From Saprospiraceae bacterium (GTDB lineage Bacteria > Bacteroidota > Bacteroidia > Chitinophagales > Saprospiraceae): 44,088 nt of DNA. Positions 1 through 7,649 of the stretch are shown piece after piece. The notes under the pieces are model-generated. The model ran no database searches, had not been told where the DNA came from, and was given only the letters and a program-made list of their open reading frames with translations. Where the stretch lies: NCBI GenBank assembly GCA_013214355.1, contig JABSSL010000048.1:1-44088 (forward strand), given 5' to 3'. Numbering within the stretch: the stretch's first letter is position 1; each line of letters starts with the position of its first letter. The position numbers and the translations under genes are program-made.

Positions 1-53
1 AAATCTGCCTAATTTCGACCAACCCACTTCGGAAGTGTAAAGTGTGCAAAGCG

Positions 54-1376
54 CTACCGCTGATCTACCAAACGAGACAACTTCCCGCCCGCAGACCGAG
101 GAATCGAATCATGCTCCTCCACCGTCACGCCAATTCTAAGGCCCAAGGTGCTATGGATTTTGCTTGCCAATGCCTGGGCCGCTTGCTCCTTTTTCTCTTG
201 ATAAGACTGGGCATCTCCAGCCTTTAGACTAACACCGTAGCTCTTCTCCCACTCTATTCGCAAATGCACTTCATCCAGGTTACCTTTGCGCGAAACCAGC
301 AGCTGGTAGGCAGGGGAAAGTTGTGCAAATTGCGGCAGAATAGCTTCAATCTGCGTAGGAAAAAAGTTCACCCCGCGGATGATCAACATATCGTCACTGC
401 GACCTTTAATGGCACTCATCTTAATATGTGTTCGTTTTGCCTCGGAATCATAATAGATGCTACAGACATCATTGGTCCAATACCTAACTAAAGGCATCGC
501 CTGCTTACTAATCGTCGTAAATACCAACACCCCTTCCGCTCCATGCGGCAAGGGTTCTCCCGTATCCCGATCTACCACTTCTGGATAAAAATGGTCTTCC
601 CAGATGTAGCTACCGGTACCTTTTTCCTCAAAGTCCTCTTGGGACACCCCTGGGCCGATAATCTCACTCAAGCCGTAAATATTCGTAGCATTCACCTGTA
701 AACCCGCCTCTACCTGCTGCCGGATCGCCTCCGTCCATGGCTCCGCCCCTAGCACAGCATACTTCACCGCTAGTGCGCCGGTATCGATCCCTCGTTTCTC
801 ACATTCTTCTGCCAAGGTCTGCGCATAGGAAGGCGTACAACACATCACTTCCGGCTTAAAATCCTGCAGAATCATCAGTTGTCGATCCGTCATTCCGCCG
901 GAAACCGGTATTACGGCCATCCCTAATTTCGTAGCCCCTCCGTGCATGCCCAATCCCCCAGTGAACAAACCATAGCCATAGGCATTGTGCAGCTTCATGC
1001 CTGGGCGCGCTCCTGCACACACCAGAGATCTCGCTACCACTTCATCAAAGGTATCGAGGTCTTGCTTGTTATATCCCACGACGGTAGGCTTGCCAGTCGT
1101 TCCACTAGAGGCATGAATCCTTCTAATATCAGTTTCAGGGACAGCAAACAACCCGTATGGATAGTTGTCTCTCAAGTCCGTCTTTTTGGTAAAGGGAAGC
1201 TTATGTAAATCTTCTACCCCTTTGATATCGGAAGGCTTTATACCCAATTCATCCATCTGTTGTTTGTAGAAAGGAACATTTTGATAAACACTAGCCAGCA
1301 TGCCAGCCAAACGCTCATTCTGCAATTGTCGCAACTTAGGAAGGGCAAGGGTTTCTATTGTTTCGTTGAAGAACAT
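54..1376 (-). CDS. paaK: Phenylacetate-CoA ligase
   Basis: This adenylate-forming enzyme activates phenylacetate (or a related aryl acid) to its CoA thioester with ATP, the entry step of aerobic phenylacetate degradation. The AMP-binding P-loop SSGTTGKPT lies at residues 90-98. A central YGLSE motif and a C-terminal SAGGKLSR segment with the catalytic Lys are also present. The frame stays open upstream to 1520, but the added 48 residues do not look like the family. Starting at the ATG complementary to 1374-1376 gives 440 aa, the usual PaaK length, beginning MFFNETIETL. No other paa gene is in the window, so this may be a stand-alone copy. Related aryl-CoA ligases with other substrates cannot be excluded. 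Confidence 0.93.
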   Translation of the reverse strand: MFFNETIETLALPKLRQLQNERLAGMLASVYQNVPFYKQQMDELGIKPSDIKGVEDLHKLPFTKKTDLRDNYPYGLFAVPETDIRRIHASSGTTGKPTVVGYNKQDLDTFDEVVARSLVCAGARPGMKLHNAYGYGLFTGGLGMHGGATKLGMAVIPVSGGMTDRQLMILQDFKPEVMCCTPSYAQTLAEECEKRGIDTGALAVKYAVLGAEPWTEAIRQQVEAGLQVNATNIYGLSEIIGPGVSQEDFEEKGTGSYIWEDHFYPEVVDRDTGEPLPHGAEGVLVFTTISKQAMPLVRYWTNDVCSIYYDSEAKRTHIKMSAIKGRSDDMLIIRGVNFFPTQIEAILPQFAQLSPAYQLLVSRKGNLDEVHLRIEWEKSYGVSLKAGDAQSYQEKKEQAAQALASKIHSTLGLRIGVTVEEHDSIPRSAGGKLSRLVDQR

Positions 1377-1534
1377 GGTTTTATTTTTTGTGAATCTGGT
1401 GCGATGGTAAGGGTATAGTCCTACCAATGTAATAGTTTGTGCTGGAACAAAAAATCCTTTACATTCGTTAATCGGAAATAACACCCTTTTTTCACCCGAA
1501 ACTAGCTTCAGGCTAGCCAAACTCCCAACCCTCT

Positions 1535-2236
1535 ATGACTACTATCATTCATACTCCAACCAACAAACTTGAAAACAGTCTCGCCTTTTACCAACAGCTT
1601 AAGTTCGAAGTTCTTTCTGAAGCTGATCCAGTAGTGGTTACGGATGGGAAAGCCATCGTCGAGATCAACCCGGACCGTTATGCGCGGGCAGGCGTGAAAT
1701 GCTTTAAGGAGTCATGGGCTGATGAAGTAGCTGCCTTGGAAAAGCTAACGAAAGTAACGTCCATTGATGGAGGCTACGTCCTAAGCGACCCAAGCGGTGT
1801 CTGGATCTATTTGATGGAGCAAGAATGGGAAATAGCTACCGTAGGTGTCACGATGGAAGATCCCTGCTTTGGCATTCCAGGTAATTTCATGGGGCTAAGC
1901 CTGGAGACAACAGACATGGCTGCCTCTGCTGAAATTTGGCAGACGCTAGGCTTTGAAAAAGGTATGGGCTCAGTGGAGCAAGGATGGGTTACCTATGTGG
2001 ATGCGGGGGGCTTTGGCATCAGTTTGATGAAGCCATTAATGTGTCCTCATCTCTTCTTTAATCCTTCCTTTACTTACTTCAATGGGAAAGAAAACAATCC
2101 GATTATCATTGATAAAATTCGTGCCTTAGAGATTCCTATTGTGGAAGAAATAACACATTTCAACAAAGAGGGGATGGTAGATAACATTATCATTCGCGAT
2201 CCTGGTGGATATGGATTCTTTATTTTCAATGACTGA
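1535..2236 (+). CDS. VOC (glyoxalase/bleomycin resistance) family protein, two modules
   Basis: This 233-aa cytosolic protein contains two vicinal-oxygen-chelate-like modules. The first starts MTTIIHTPTNKLENSLAFYQQL with the typical 'xxFYxxLGF' pattern. The second begins near residue 120 (GLSLETTDMAASAEIWQTLGF) and ends with the DPGGYGFF motif that closes a VOC barrel. Such proteins are metal-dependent lyases or dioxygenases, or resistance proteins. The substrate cannot be read from the sequence. The gene is divergent from paaK, with a 158-bp gap, and sits 9 bp before a peptidase gene, so the two are probably co-transcribed. Confidence 0.8.
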   Translation: MTTIIHTPTNKLENSLAFYQQLKFEVLSEADPVVVTDGKAIVEINPDRYARAGVKCFKESWADEVAALEKLTKVTSIDGGYVLSDPSGVWIYLMEQEWEIATVGVTMEDPCFGIPGNFMGLSLETTDMAASAEIWQTLGFEKGMGSVEQGWVTYVDAGGFGISLMKPLMCPHLFFNPSFTYFNGKENNPIIIDKIRALEIPIVEEITHFNKEGMVDNIIIRDPGGYGFFIFND

Positions 2237-2245
2237 TATAATCAA

Positions 2246-2950
2246 ATGATAAAGAGACAAATTATAGCCATGGGGGGCGGTGGTTTTTCTATGGAGCCAG
2301 AAAACCCGCTCCTAGACGATTATGTGCTAGCCCAAAGCCCTAAAGCTGCACCTGCTATCTGTTTTATTGGTACGGCTAGTGGTGACGCCGAGGGTTATAT
2401 CGATAATTTCTACAAGGCTTTTAGAACTAAAGATTGCCAACCCAGTCATCTTTCCCTATTCAAAGGACACACGGATAAAATCGAGGAATTCGTGATGCAA
2501 CAGGATATTTTCTATGTAGGGGGTGGTAATACCAGGAATCTCTTGGTACTTTGGAAAGAATGGGGTTTGGATAAAATGCTTCGACAGGCTTATGAAAGGG
2601 GAACAGTCATGGCGGGTATCAGTGCCGGCAGCATCTGTTGGTTTGAGCATGGTCTAACAGATTCCGTCCCAAAGCAATTGAATAAGCTGGAGTGCTTGGG
2701 TTTTTTAAAAGGCAGTAATACGCCTCACTTCGATGGGGAGGCGGAGCGGCAGGAGAGCTATCGATCTAAGGTGCGCAGTGGTGAGATGCTCCCGGGCATT
2801 GCGTGTGACGATAGCGTAGCACTACATTTCATTAATGAAGAACTACATGAGGTAATCTGCTCGGTAGAAGGAAAGGCCGCTTATCGGATGCATGTTGAAG
2901 CGGAGCAGCTACGGGAGGAGAGATTAGAGCCTAGGTTTCTCGGCAAATAG
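2246..2950 (+). CDS. pepE: Peptidase E-like (S51 family) protein
   Basis: This 234-aa protein has the class-I glutamine-amidotransferase-like fold of peptidase E. The nucleophile elbow GISAGS puts the catalytic serine at residue 126. His161 in the NTPHFDG segment and Asp139 are the likely other triad members. The GGGNTRNLL segment at 92-100 is typical of the family. S51 members hydrolyse Asp-X dipeptides or process cyanophycin-type peptides in the cytoplasm. There is no signal peptide. The gene follows the VOC gene after 9 bp. It converges on a histidine kinase gene, with only 45 bp between the stops and no clear hairpin there. The fold is certain; dipeptidase specificity is inferred. Confidence 0.85.
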   Translation: MIKRQIIAMGGGGFSMEPENPLLDDYVLAQSPKAAPAICFIGTASGDAEGYIDNFYKAFRTKDCQPSHLSLFKGHTDKIEEFVMQQDIFYVGGGNTRNLLVLWKEWGLDKMLRQAYERGTVMAGISAGSICWFEHGLTDSVPKQLNKLECLGFLKGSNTPHFDGEAERQESYRSKVRSGEMLPGIACDDSVALHFINEELHEVICSVEGKAAYRMHVEAEQLREERLEPRFLGK

Positions 2951-2995
2951 CCCTGATTAAGCATCGTACTACTAATTAACCCAAGTTGCCTTTAA

Positions 2996-5900
2996 TTAAA
3001 CATCCAATTTGGGAAGCTTTATCCTGAAAGTAGATCCTTGCCCAACTTGGCTTTCTAACTCAATTTGTCCATTCATACGATGGACAATATTCCGGCAAAT
3101 AGCTAAGCCTAATCCCGAGCCCTGGTACTTCGTTTGATTGTGTAATCGAGTAAACATTTCAAACACCTTATTCTGAAACGCTTCTTCAATACCTATCCCA
3201 TTATCGGTGAAGCTAAAAACATGATGTGCTGCTACACTTTCGTAGGTGACTTTGACAAAAGGAGAAGAAGACTCATTGTATTTCAGACCACTGTCAACAA
3301 GATTTTTAAACAGTATGAACAATTGCGTCCGATATCCTAACATTGTAGGTAAGGTGTCATAGTATAATTCTCCCTTTGCAGCCCCCTCCCCTTGTGCTCT
3401 TTGATCCTGAATCTCTTGCAGCAGGGCTGCAATATTCACTTCCTCCTTCGGAGCATTTACATTTTTTACCCGTGTATACTCCAAGAGATCCTCTATCAAG
3501 GTATTCATCCGTCGAACATTACCTTTAATGATCTGTAGGTAATCTTTGACTTCGGTAGAAGGCGCTTCTAATTTGCGATCCAGTAGACCCGCAAAGCTTG
3601 ATATATTTCTTAAAGGTTCCTTCAAATCGTGGGAAGCGATGTAAGAGAAGCGTTCCATCTCCGCGTTCTTCTGAAGTAGCATTTGATTATTTTCCTTCAG
3701 TTCACTAGTGCGAACTTTGACCTGTTCTTCCAACGCGTTATTTTGATCCTTCAATAGTTCATTGAGCTCCTGCACTTCTGCTGTTCGTTGTTCCACTTTC
3801 TCTTCCAACAAGGTATTCTGGCGCCGGACACTCCTGTTTCGTAAAATAATGAGGAGATAAGGAAGAGCTATTCCAAGCAACAAAGCGAGGTAAGAGAAAC
3901 TCTTCGTTTTCCACCAGGGAGGAATTACATTCACCTTCAATCGTCGAATACCTTCGGGCTGATCCTCACTGTATACCTCAAATGTGAATCTACCATAGGG
4001 TAAATTGTGATAATTGACATAGTTGCGGCCAATTATTCGGTTCCAATCCCCATCTACCCCCACTAAGCGATAGCTAAAATCTCGATAATTGTAATCGTGA
4101 AAACTAAGGGCGGAAAAACCAATGGTAAAGGATGTGTTAGGATGTTTTAGATTAATCTCTTCTCGATAAGTGATTGAACTGTCTAACTGCAAACTTCCGT
4201 TAGGCGTAGTAAAACTCGTGAGTACCACCTTCACATCTTGAAGTGGGTTGATTAAACTATCAGGATGAAACACAATGGCTCCTAAAGTACCCCCAAAAGC
4301 AATCCTTCCATCTTTTAAGCTTTTCCCTCCGCAGAAAAAGAAATCTAAAATTGGTATCCCATTTTCTTTGCCAAAACTTGTAACCGTGTCTGTAGAGTCG
4401 ATGCTAAAGATGCCAAAATTAGTACTACCCCAGACCTTCCCTTTGCTATCTTCTACCAAAGCAAAGATTCTGTTACCGGGTAGACCATGAGATACATTGA
4501 AATGTTTAAACTTGATGGGTAGGCCTTCCTCATCCCGTTCGACAACCTTGGCCAAGCCTCCCTCAAAAGTTCCAATCCAAAGATTATCCTTCCTGTCCAC
4601 CAACAATGAAACCACCTCGTTCTTAGGGAGGGAATACAGATTGTTTTCCGCTTTCTTCCAGGACAGAAACTCATTCGTTCCAGGCAAAAGGCAACTTAAT
4701 CCTCCACCCCAGGTTCCAATCCAAAGGCGATTGTCTTGATCGAAGACCAAGGCATTTGTTTGCACCCGATTATCAGCCAGGCTCTTGTTATCCGCGGGAT
4801 CATGCTTAAAATGTTGCCAGACATTACTAGCTGGTTCAAAATAATCCAACCCTCCTTCAGTACCGATCCAATAGCCCTCCTTCATCGGATCTTTAACCAC
4901 CCCCTGTACGAAGCTACTACTTAAGCCCTCCCCATGTTGGTCCCCAATAGCCAGCTTAATGAGTTTTTGTTGGTCTTGCTCTAAGATCAGCAAACCATCA
5001 TCAAAGGTGCTAATCCATAGGTTCTCCTCCCGATCCAAGTACAACTGTGCTACATCAAAATCCTCCTTTAGAACCGTTCTCACTTGGGTGGTCTCAAGGT
5101 TTGCCTTTTGATAGGATTCCAGCTTATACAGTCCCCCATTAACCCAAGTCCCTAACAACAACTGCCCATCTGAAGTCTCTTCAATAGACTTGACCCATTT
5201 TCCTGATATGCGTTTATCCTCCCGATTGGATCCAATGAGCTCAAAATTGTGATTTACTGTTAATTTCTTAATTCCACCTTCAGTCAAAGCGACCCACAGG
5301 TTACGCTCACGATCCAAATAAAAACTACCTACTTGAAACTCTTCTGTTCCTTCAATTACCTGATACTTGGGTTGACTATCTATTTCGGTACTGAGCTGAA
5401 AAACACCTCTTTCCGTTCCCACTAACAGGTATCCATCTGGGTGAACTGCTAGCGAGGCAATATAATTTTCTGCCGAGCGAAAATCCATAGGATTAATCAA
5501 CCCAAAATGCTGCACCTCCCCAGTTTGGTGCTCTAACTTTTTGACCCCATATCGAGTGGTTGCCATCCAGATATCTCCATTATCAGCAATCGCAGTAGCA
5601 TAGTAGAAGTTACCCAATCGTTCCTCTTGTGCAGGCCCTTGACAAGCAATCTCCGTCAAAACCGAGGCCGATAAGTTTGTGCGATCAATTTTCCCCCTAA
5701 TAATGGGCCCATCTGTTACACCCGTCCAAAACTGATTAGCCCGATCAATTCTAATCGTAAACAATCGGGTATTGGCCAAGGCGGGAATGCTAGCAAAAGC
5801 AGGTTTGTGTTTATGTTTTTCTGAGGCTGGCAATATGGAAATCCCTCCTCCATTGGTAGCCATCCAAATATTCCCATCTTGATCTATATCTATACCAAAC

Positions 5901-6328
5901 ACATTGTTGTTGGCAATGGAGGAGGCATCCTGATCATCAGCCAGGAACGATCTAAAGGACTCGGTCTTTGGATCAAAACGACAAAGTCCCGCTGCTAGAG
6001 TCCCCATCCAGATAATTCCATCTTGATCTTGGCAAATAGAGAATACATGATTGGCAGAAATAGCAGTAGAATCATTGGTGGTGTTGAAGTAAGAGGTAAC
6101 ATCAAAACCATCATATCGGAAAAGTCCTCCGTTTGTTCCAAACCAGATAAAGCCCGTAGAGTCCTTAAATATGGTTTGCGAAATACGGCCATTTAAAGGT
6201 CGAAGATTTACATCTTCCAACATGAATTTTTGGCCGATTAATAAGGGGGCTACTCCTATTACCAAAGTAATGCAGAGCAGTTCTTTGAATAGATGATATA
6301 GGGCTGCACTAGATTTTTTCATGTTCAT
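2996..6328 (-). CDS. Two-component sensor histidine kinase with N-terminal beta-propellers
   Basis: This is a 1110-aa inner-membrane sensor. After a signal/anchor segment (about 8-30) come many repeats of the regulator-propeller type (GxxGLxxFD, DxxGxxWxGTxxGGL, to about residue 700). A Y_Y_Y-like domain (about 730-800) and one membrane helix (about 808-830) follow. Next are a coiled coil (about 835-885) and a HisKA/HATPase kinase. The phospho-acceptor is His900 in the SHDLKEP box, with G boxes DNGIGI (1042-1047) and GSGLGL (1070-1075). There is no receiver or HTH, so unlike many propeller 'hybrid' systems of gut Bacteroides it needs a separate response regulator, and none is in the window. 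Oddity: the N box reads N1009-L-V-D-S1013-G, with Ser where the Mg-binding Asn is expected. ATG at 6322 is an alternative start two codons in. Confidence 0.93.
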   Translation of the reverse strand: MNMKKSSAALYHLFKELLCITLVIGVAPLLIGQKFMLEDVNLRPLNGRISQTIFKDSTGFIWFGTNGGLFRYDGFDVTSYFNTTNDSTAISANHVFSICQDQDGIIWMGTLAAGLCRFDPKTESFRSFLADDQDASSIANNNVFGIDIDQDGNIWMATNGGGISILPASEKHKHKPAFASIPALANTRLFTIRIDRANQFWTGVTDGPIIRGKIDRTNLSASVLTEIACQGPAQEERLGNFYYATAIADNGDIWMATTRYGVKKLEHQTGEVQHFGLINPMDFRSAENYIASLAVHPDGYLLVGTERGVFQLSTEIDSQPKYQVIEGTEEFQVGSFYLDRERNLWVALTEGGIKKLTVNHNFELIGSNREDKRISGKWVKSIEETSDGQLLLGTWVNGGLYKLESYQKANLETTQVRTVLKEDFDVAQLYLDREENLWISTFDDGLLILEQDQQKLIKLAIGDQHGEGLSSSFVQGVVKDPMKEGYWIGTEGGLDYFEPASNVWQHFKHDPADNKSLADNRVQTNALVFDQDNRLWIGTWGGGLSCLLPGTNEFLSWKKAENNLYSLPKNEVVSLLVDRKDNLWIGTFEGGLAKVVERDEEGLPIKFKHFNVSHGLPGNRIFALVEDSKGKVWGSTNFGIFSIDSTDTVTSFGKENGIPILDFFFCGGKSLKDGRIAFGGTLGAIVFHPDSLINPLQDVKVVLTSFTTPNGSLQLDSSITYREEINLKHPNTSFTIGFSALSFHDYNYRDFSYRLVGVDGDWNRIIGRNYVNYHNLPYGRFTFEVYSEDQPEGIRRLKVNVIPPWWKTKSFSYLALLLGIALPYLLIILRNRSVRRQNTLLEEKVEQRTAEVQELNELLKDQNNALEEQVKVRTSELKENNQMLLQKNAEMERFSYIASHDLKEPLRNISSFAGLLDRKLEAPSTEVKDYLQIIKGNVRRMNTLIEDLLEYTRVKNVNAPKEEVNIAALLQEIQDQRAQGEGAAKGELYYDTLPTMLGYRTQLFILFKNLVDSGLKYNESSSPFVKVTYESVAAHHVFSFTDNGIGIEEAFQNKVFEMFTRLHNQTKYQGSGLGLAICRNIVHRMNGQIELESQVGQGSTFRIKLPKLDV

Positions 6329-6329
6329 G

Positions 6330-6350
6330 GCTAACTCGCTTAAAGTTAGC
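6330..6350 (-). promoter_or_regulatory. Hairpin covering the translation start region of the kinase gene
   Basis: A 7-bp perfect inverted repeat (gctaact at 6330-6336, agttagc at 6344-6350, 7-nt loop) ends one base before the ATG at 6328 on the minus strand. In the mRNA it would enclose the ribosome-binding region of the propeller kinase. Function is inferred; the stem is short. Confidence 0.3.
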
Positions 6351-6423
6351 TAAAACAACTTGAATAACAATACCTTTTCGCAGTGAATTCACCGCTATCC
6401 TAAGTCAAATCTAGGCCATAAAC

Positions 6424-7113
6424 TCAAGGCTGCCGGATAAAAAAGCAACTTAGAATCAACCCGCCCAATCCTAAGAAAATCGATGACGTAAAACGTTCAA
6501 TCCAAGCTGGCGTTTGGATGGCTAATGCGACCACGGACAGTACCCATGGGATAAAGAATCCCCACCCTATCCATCGCCATACCCCGCCTATCAGTCGAAG
6601 TACATTAGCTGCCATTGCTAGTGCTACACCCAGCCCAATCCATTTGATCCAGGTAAACCACTGAAGTTGGCTGATAAATACGCCAATATCCATTTGCGCA
6701 GGATCTCTCGCGTAAGCTCGTGAAATATTCAGCAGCTGTATATTTTCCAGAAGATCTCCTAAAAAAACAATAACTCCTAACAAGACCCCTCCTTGCAACC
6801 ACTTGGCATCCAACCGCCGATAGGCTAGCAAGAAGAAATAGCTAACGAAGGCACCATAGCACAACATAAAAGCAAAATCGATATAATTACCCCGATCCAT
6901 TCCTTGTAATTCTTCTGTGCTTAAAGTGTCTAGTACAGCCCGAACATCCGCTTCATTGTTAACAAATTCGAAGGCAATGATCTTACTTTGGTAGCCCGAT
7001 ACTTCTCCTTTCGGGAAGTGTTGTCCCATCACTAGGATGCAAAGGATTAAAGGTATGGCGAATAAGCCCGCCTTGGCAAAAGGGCGTTCTTGGAAGAAGG
7101 TAGAGGAGAACAT
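6424..7113 (-). CDS. Hypothetical integral membrane protein
   Basis: This 229-aa protein is of unrecognised family. It has a short cytoplasmic start, a first helix at about 15-33, a polar extracytoplasmic stretch (about 34-70), then about five further hydrophobic helices (around residues 77-98, 108-125, 150-170, 178-200 and 208-226). Charged residues between helices (YRRLDAKW; NISRAYARDP) support a multi-pass topology. The gene lies 95 bp upstream of the propeller kinase in the same direction, so the two may share a transcript. No catalytic motif was seen and no function is assigned. Confidence 0.75.
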   Translation of the reverse strand: MFSSTFFQERPFAKAGLFAIPLILCILVMGQHFPKGEVSGYQSKIIAFEFVNNEADVRAVLDTLSTEELQGMDRGNYIDFAFMLCYGAFVSYFFLLAYRRLDAKWLQGGVLLGVIVFLGDLLENIQLLNISRAYARDPAQMDIGVFISQLQWFTWIKWIGLGVALAMAANVLRLIGGVWRWIGWGFFIPWVLSVVALAIQTPAWIERFTSSIFLGLGGLILSCFFIRQP

Positions 7114-7649
7114 ATACGTAGTTTTAGGTCTAAGAAACTAACATTAACTGGCAGCGCGGCAAATATCCGAAGTTTTGCATAGACCTGTCTTGGGACAACT
7201 TCGAATATTTCGCTTTGGCTTATTGATCATAAACTTTTATCCCATCCTACCAAATGCAAGCCCTCTGATGGAAACCTGTGCCACGATTACGCACCCAAAT
7301 GGCAGGATTGAGCTATTTTATTCTTTTTCAGCCTTTTATAGGTCAAAAAAATTAGGACATCGTTCATTATTTTCGAGCAAAACATTTTACCTTCACCCTA
7401 AATAATTTCTTCCCAAAACTAAAGGGCTTCACGCCTTTTCTCCCGTAATCGTTCATATACAACAAATCATCCCTTGATTGTAATGCCAGTATCAACTGTT
7501 GATTCGGCATCGAAGTGGACAATGTATCACATTTCGTAAACTATACTACTTTTTTCACAGGATGTCTCTGCGTTCCGAAACAGACGACCAGACTAAATCC
7601 ATAATCTCTAAACATGTTGCACTTTTCTTTACACAAAATCATTCAGAAA
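7114..7649. other. Intergenic region with one long dyad, no convincing gene
   Basis: This 536-bp divergent region separates the membrane protein gene (minus) from the IPTL-CTERM cargo gene (plus). A 76-codon frame at 7175-7405 has no family features and begins inside the dyad, so it is not called. The only structure seen is the inverted repeat at 7161-7210. Confidence 0.6.
7161..7210. repeat. 14-bp inverted repeat with 22-bp spacer
   Basis: The arms are aaatatccgaagtt (7161-7174) and aacttcgaatattt (7197-7210). They are complementary at 13 of 14 positions. It lies 48 bp upstream of the minus-strand membrane protein start, inside a divergent intergenic region, with no T-tract, so an operator or leader structure is more likely than a terminator. 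Confidence 0.55.

Noticed and set aside
1377-1520. N-terminal extension of PaaK
   Set aside because: The 48 extra residues have no similarity to the family. The ATG at 1376 gives the usual length and start.
7175-7405. 76-codon plus-strand frame upstream of the cargo gene
   Set aside because: It starts inside the 7161-7210 dyad, has no recognisable feature and a random-looking composition.
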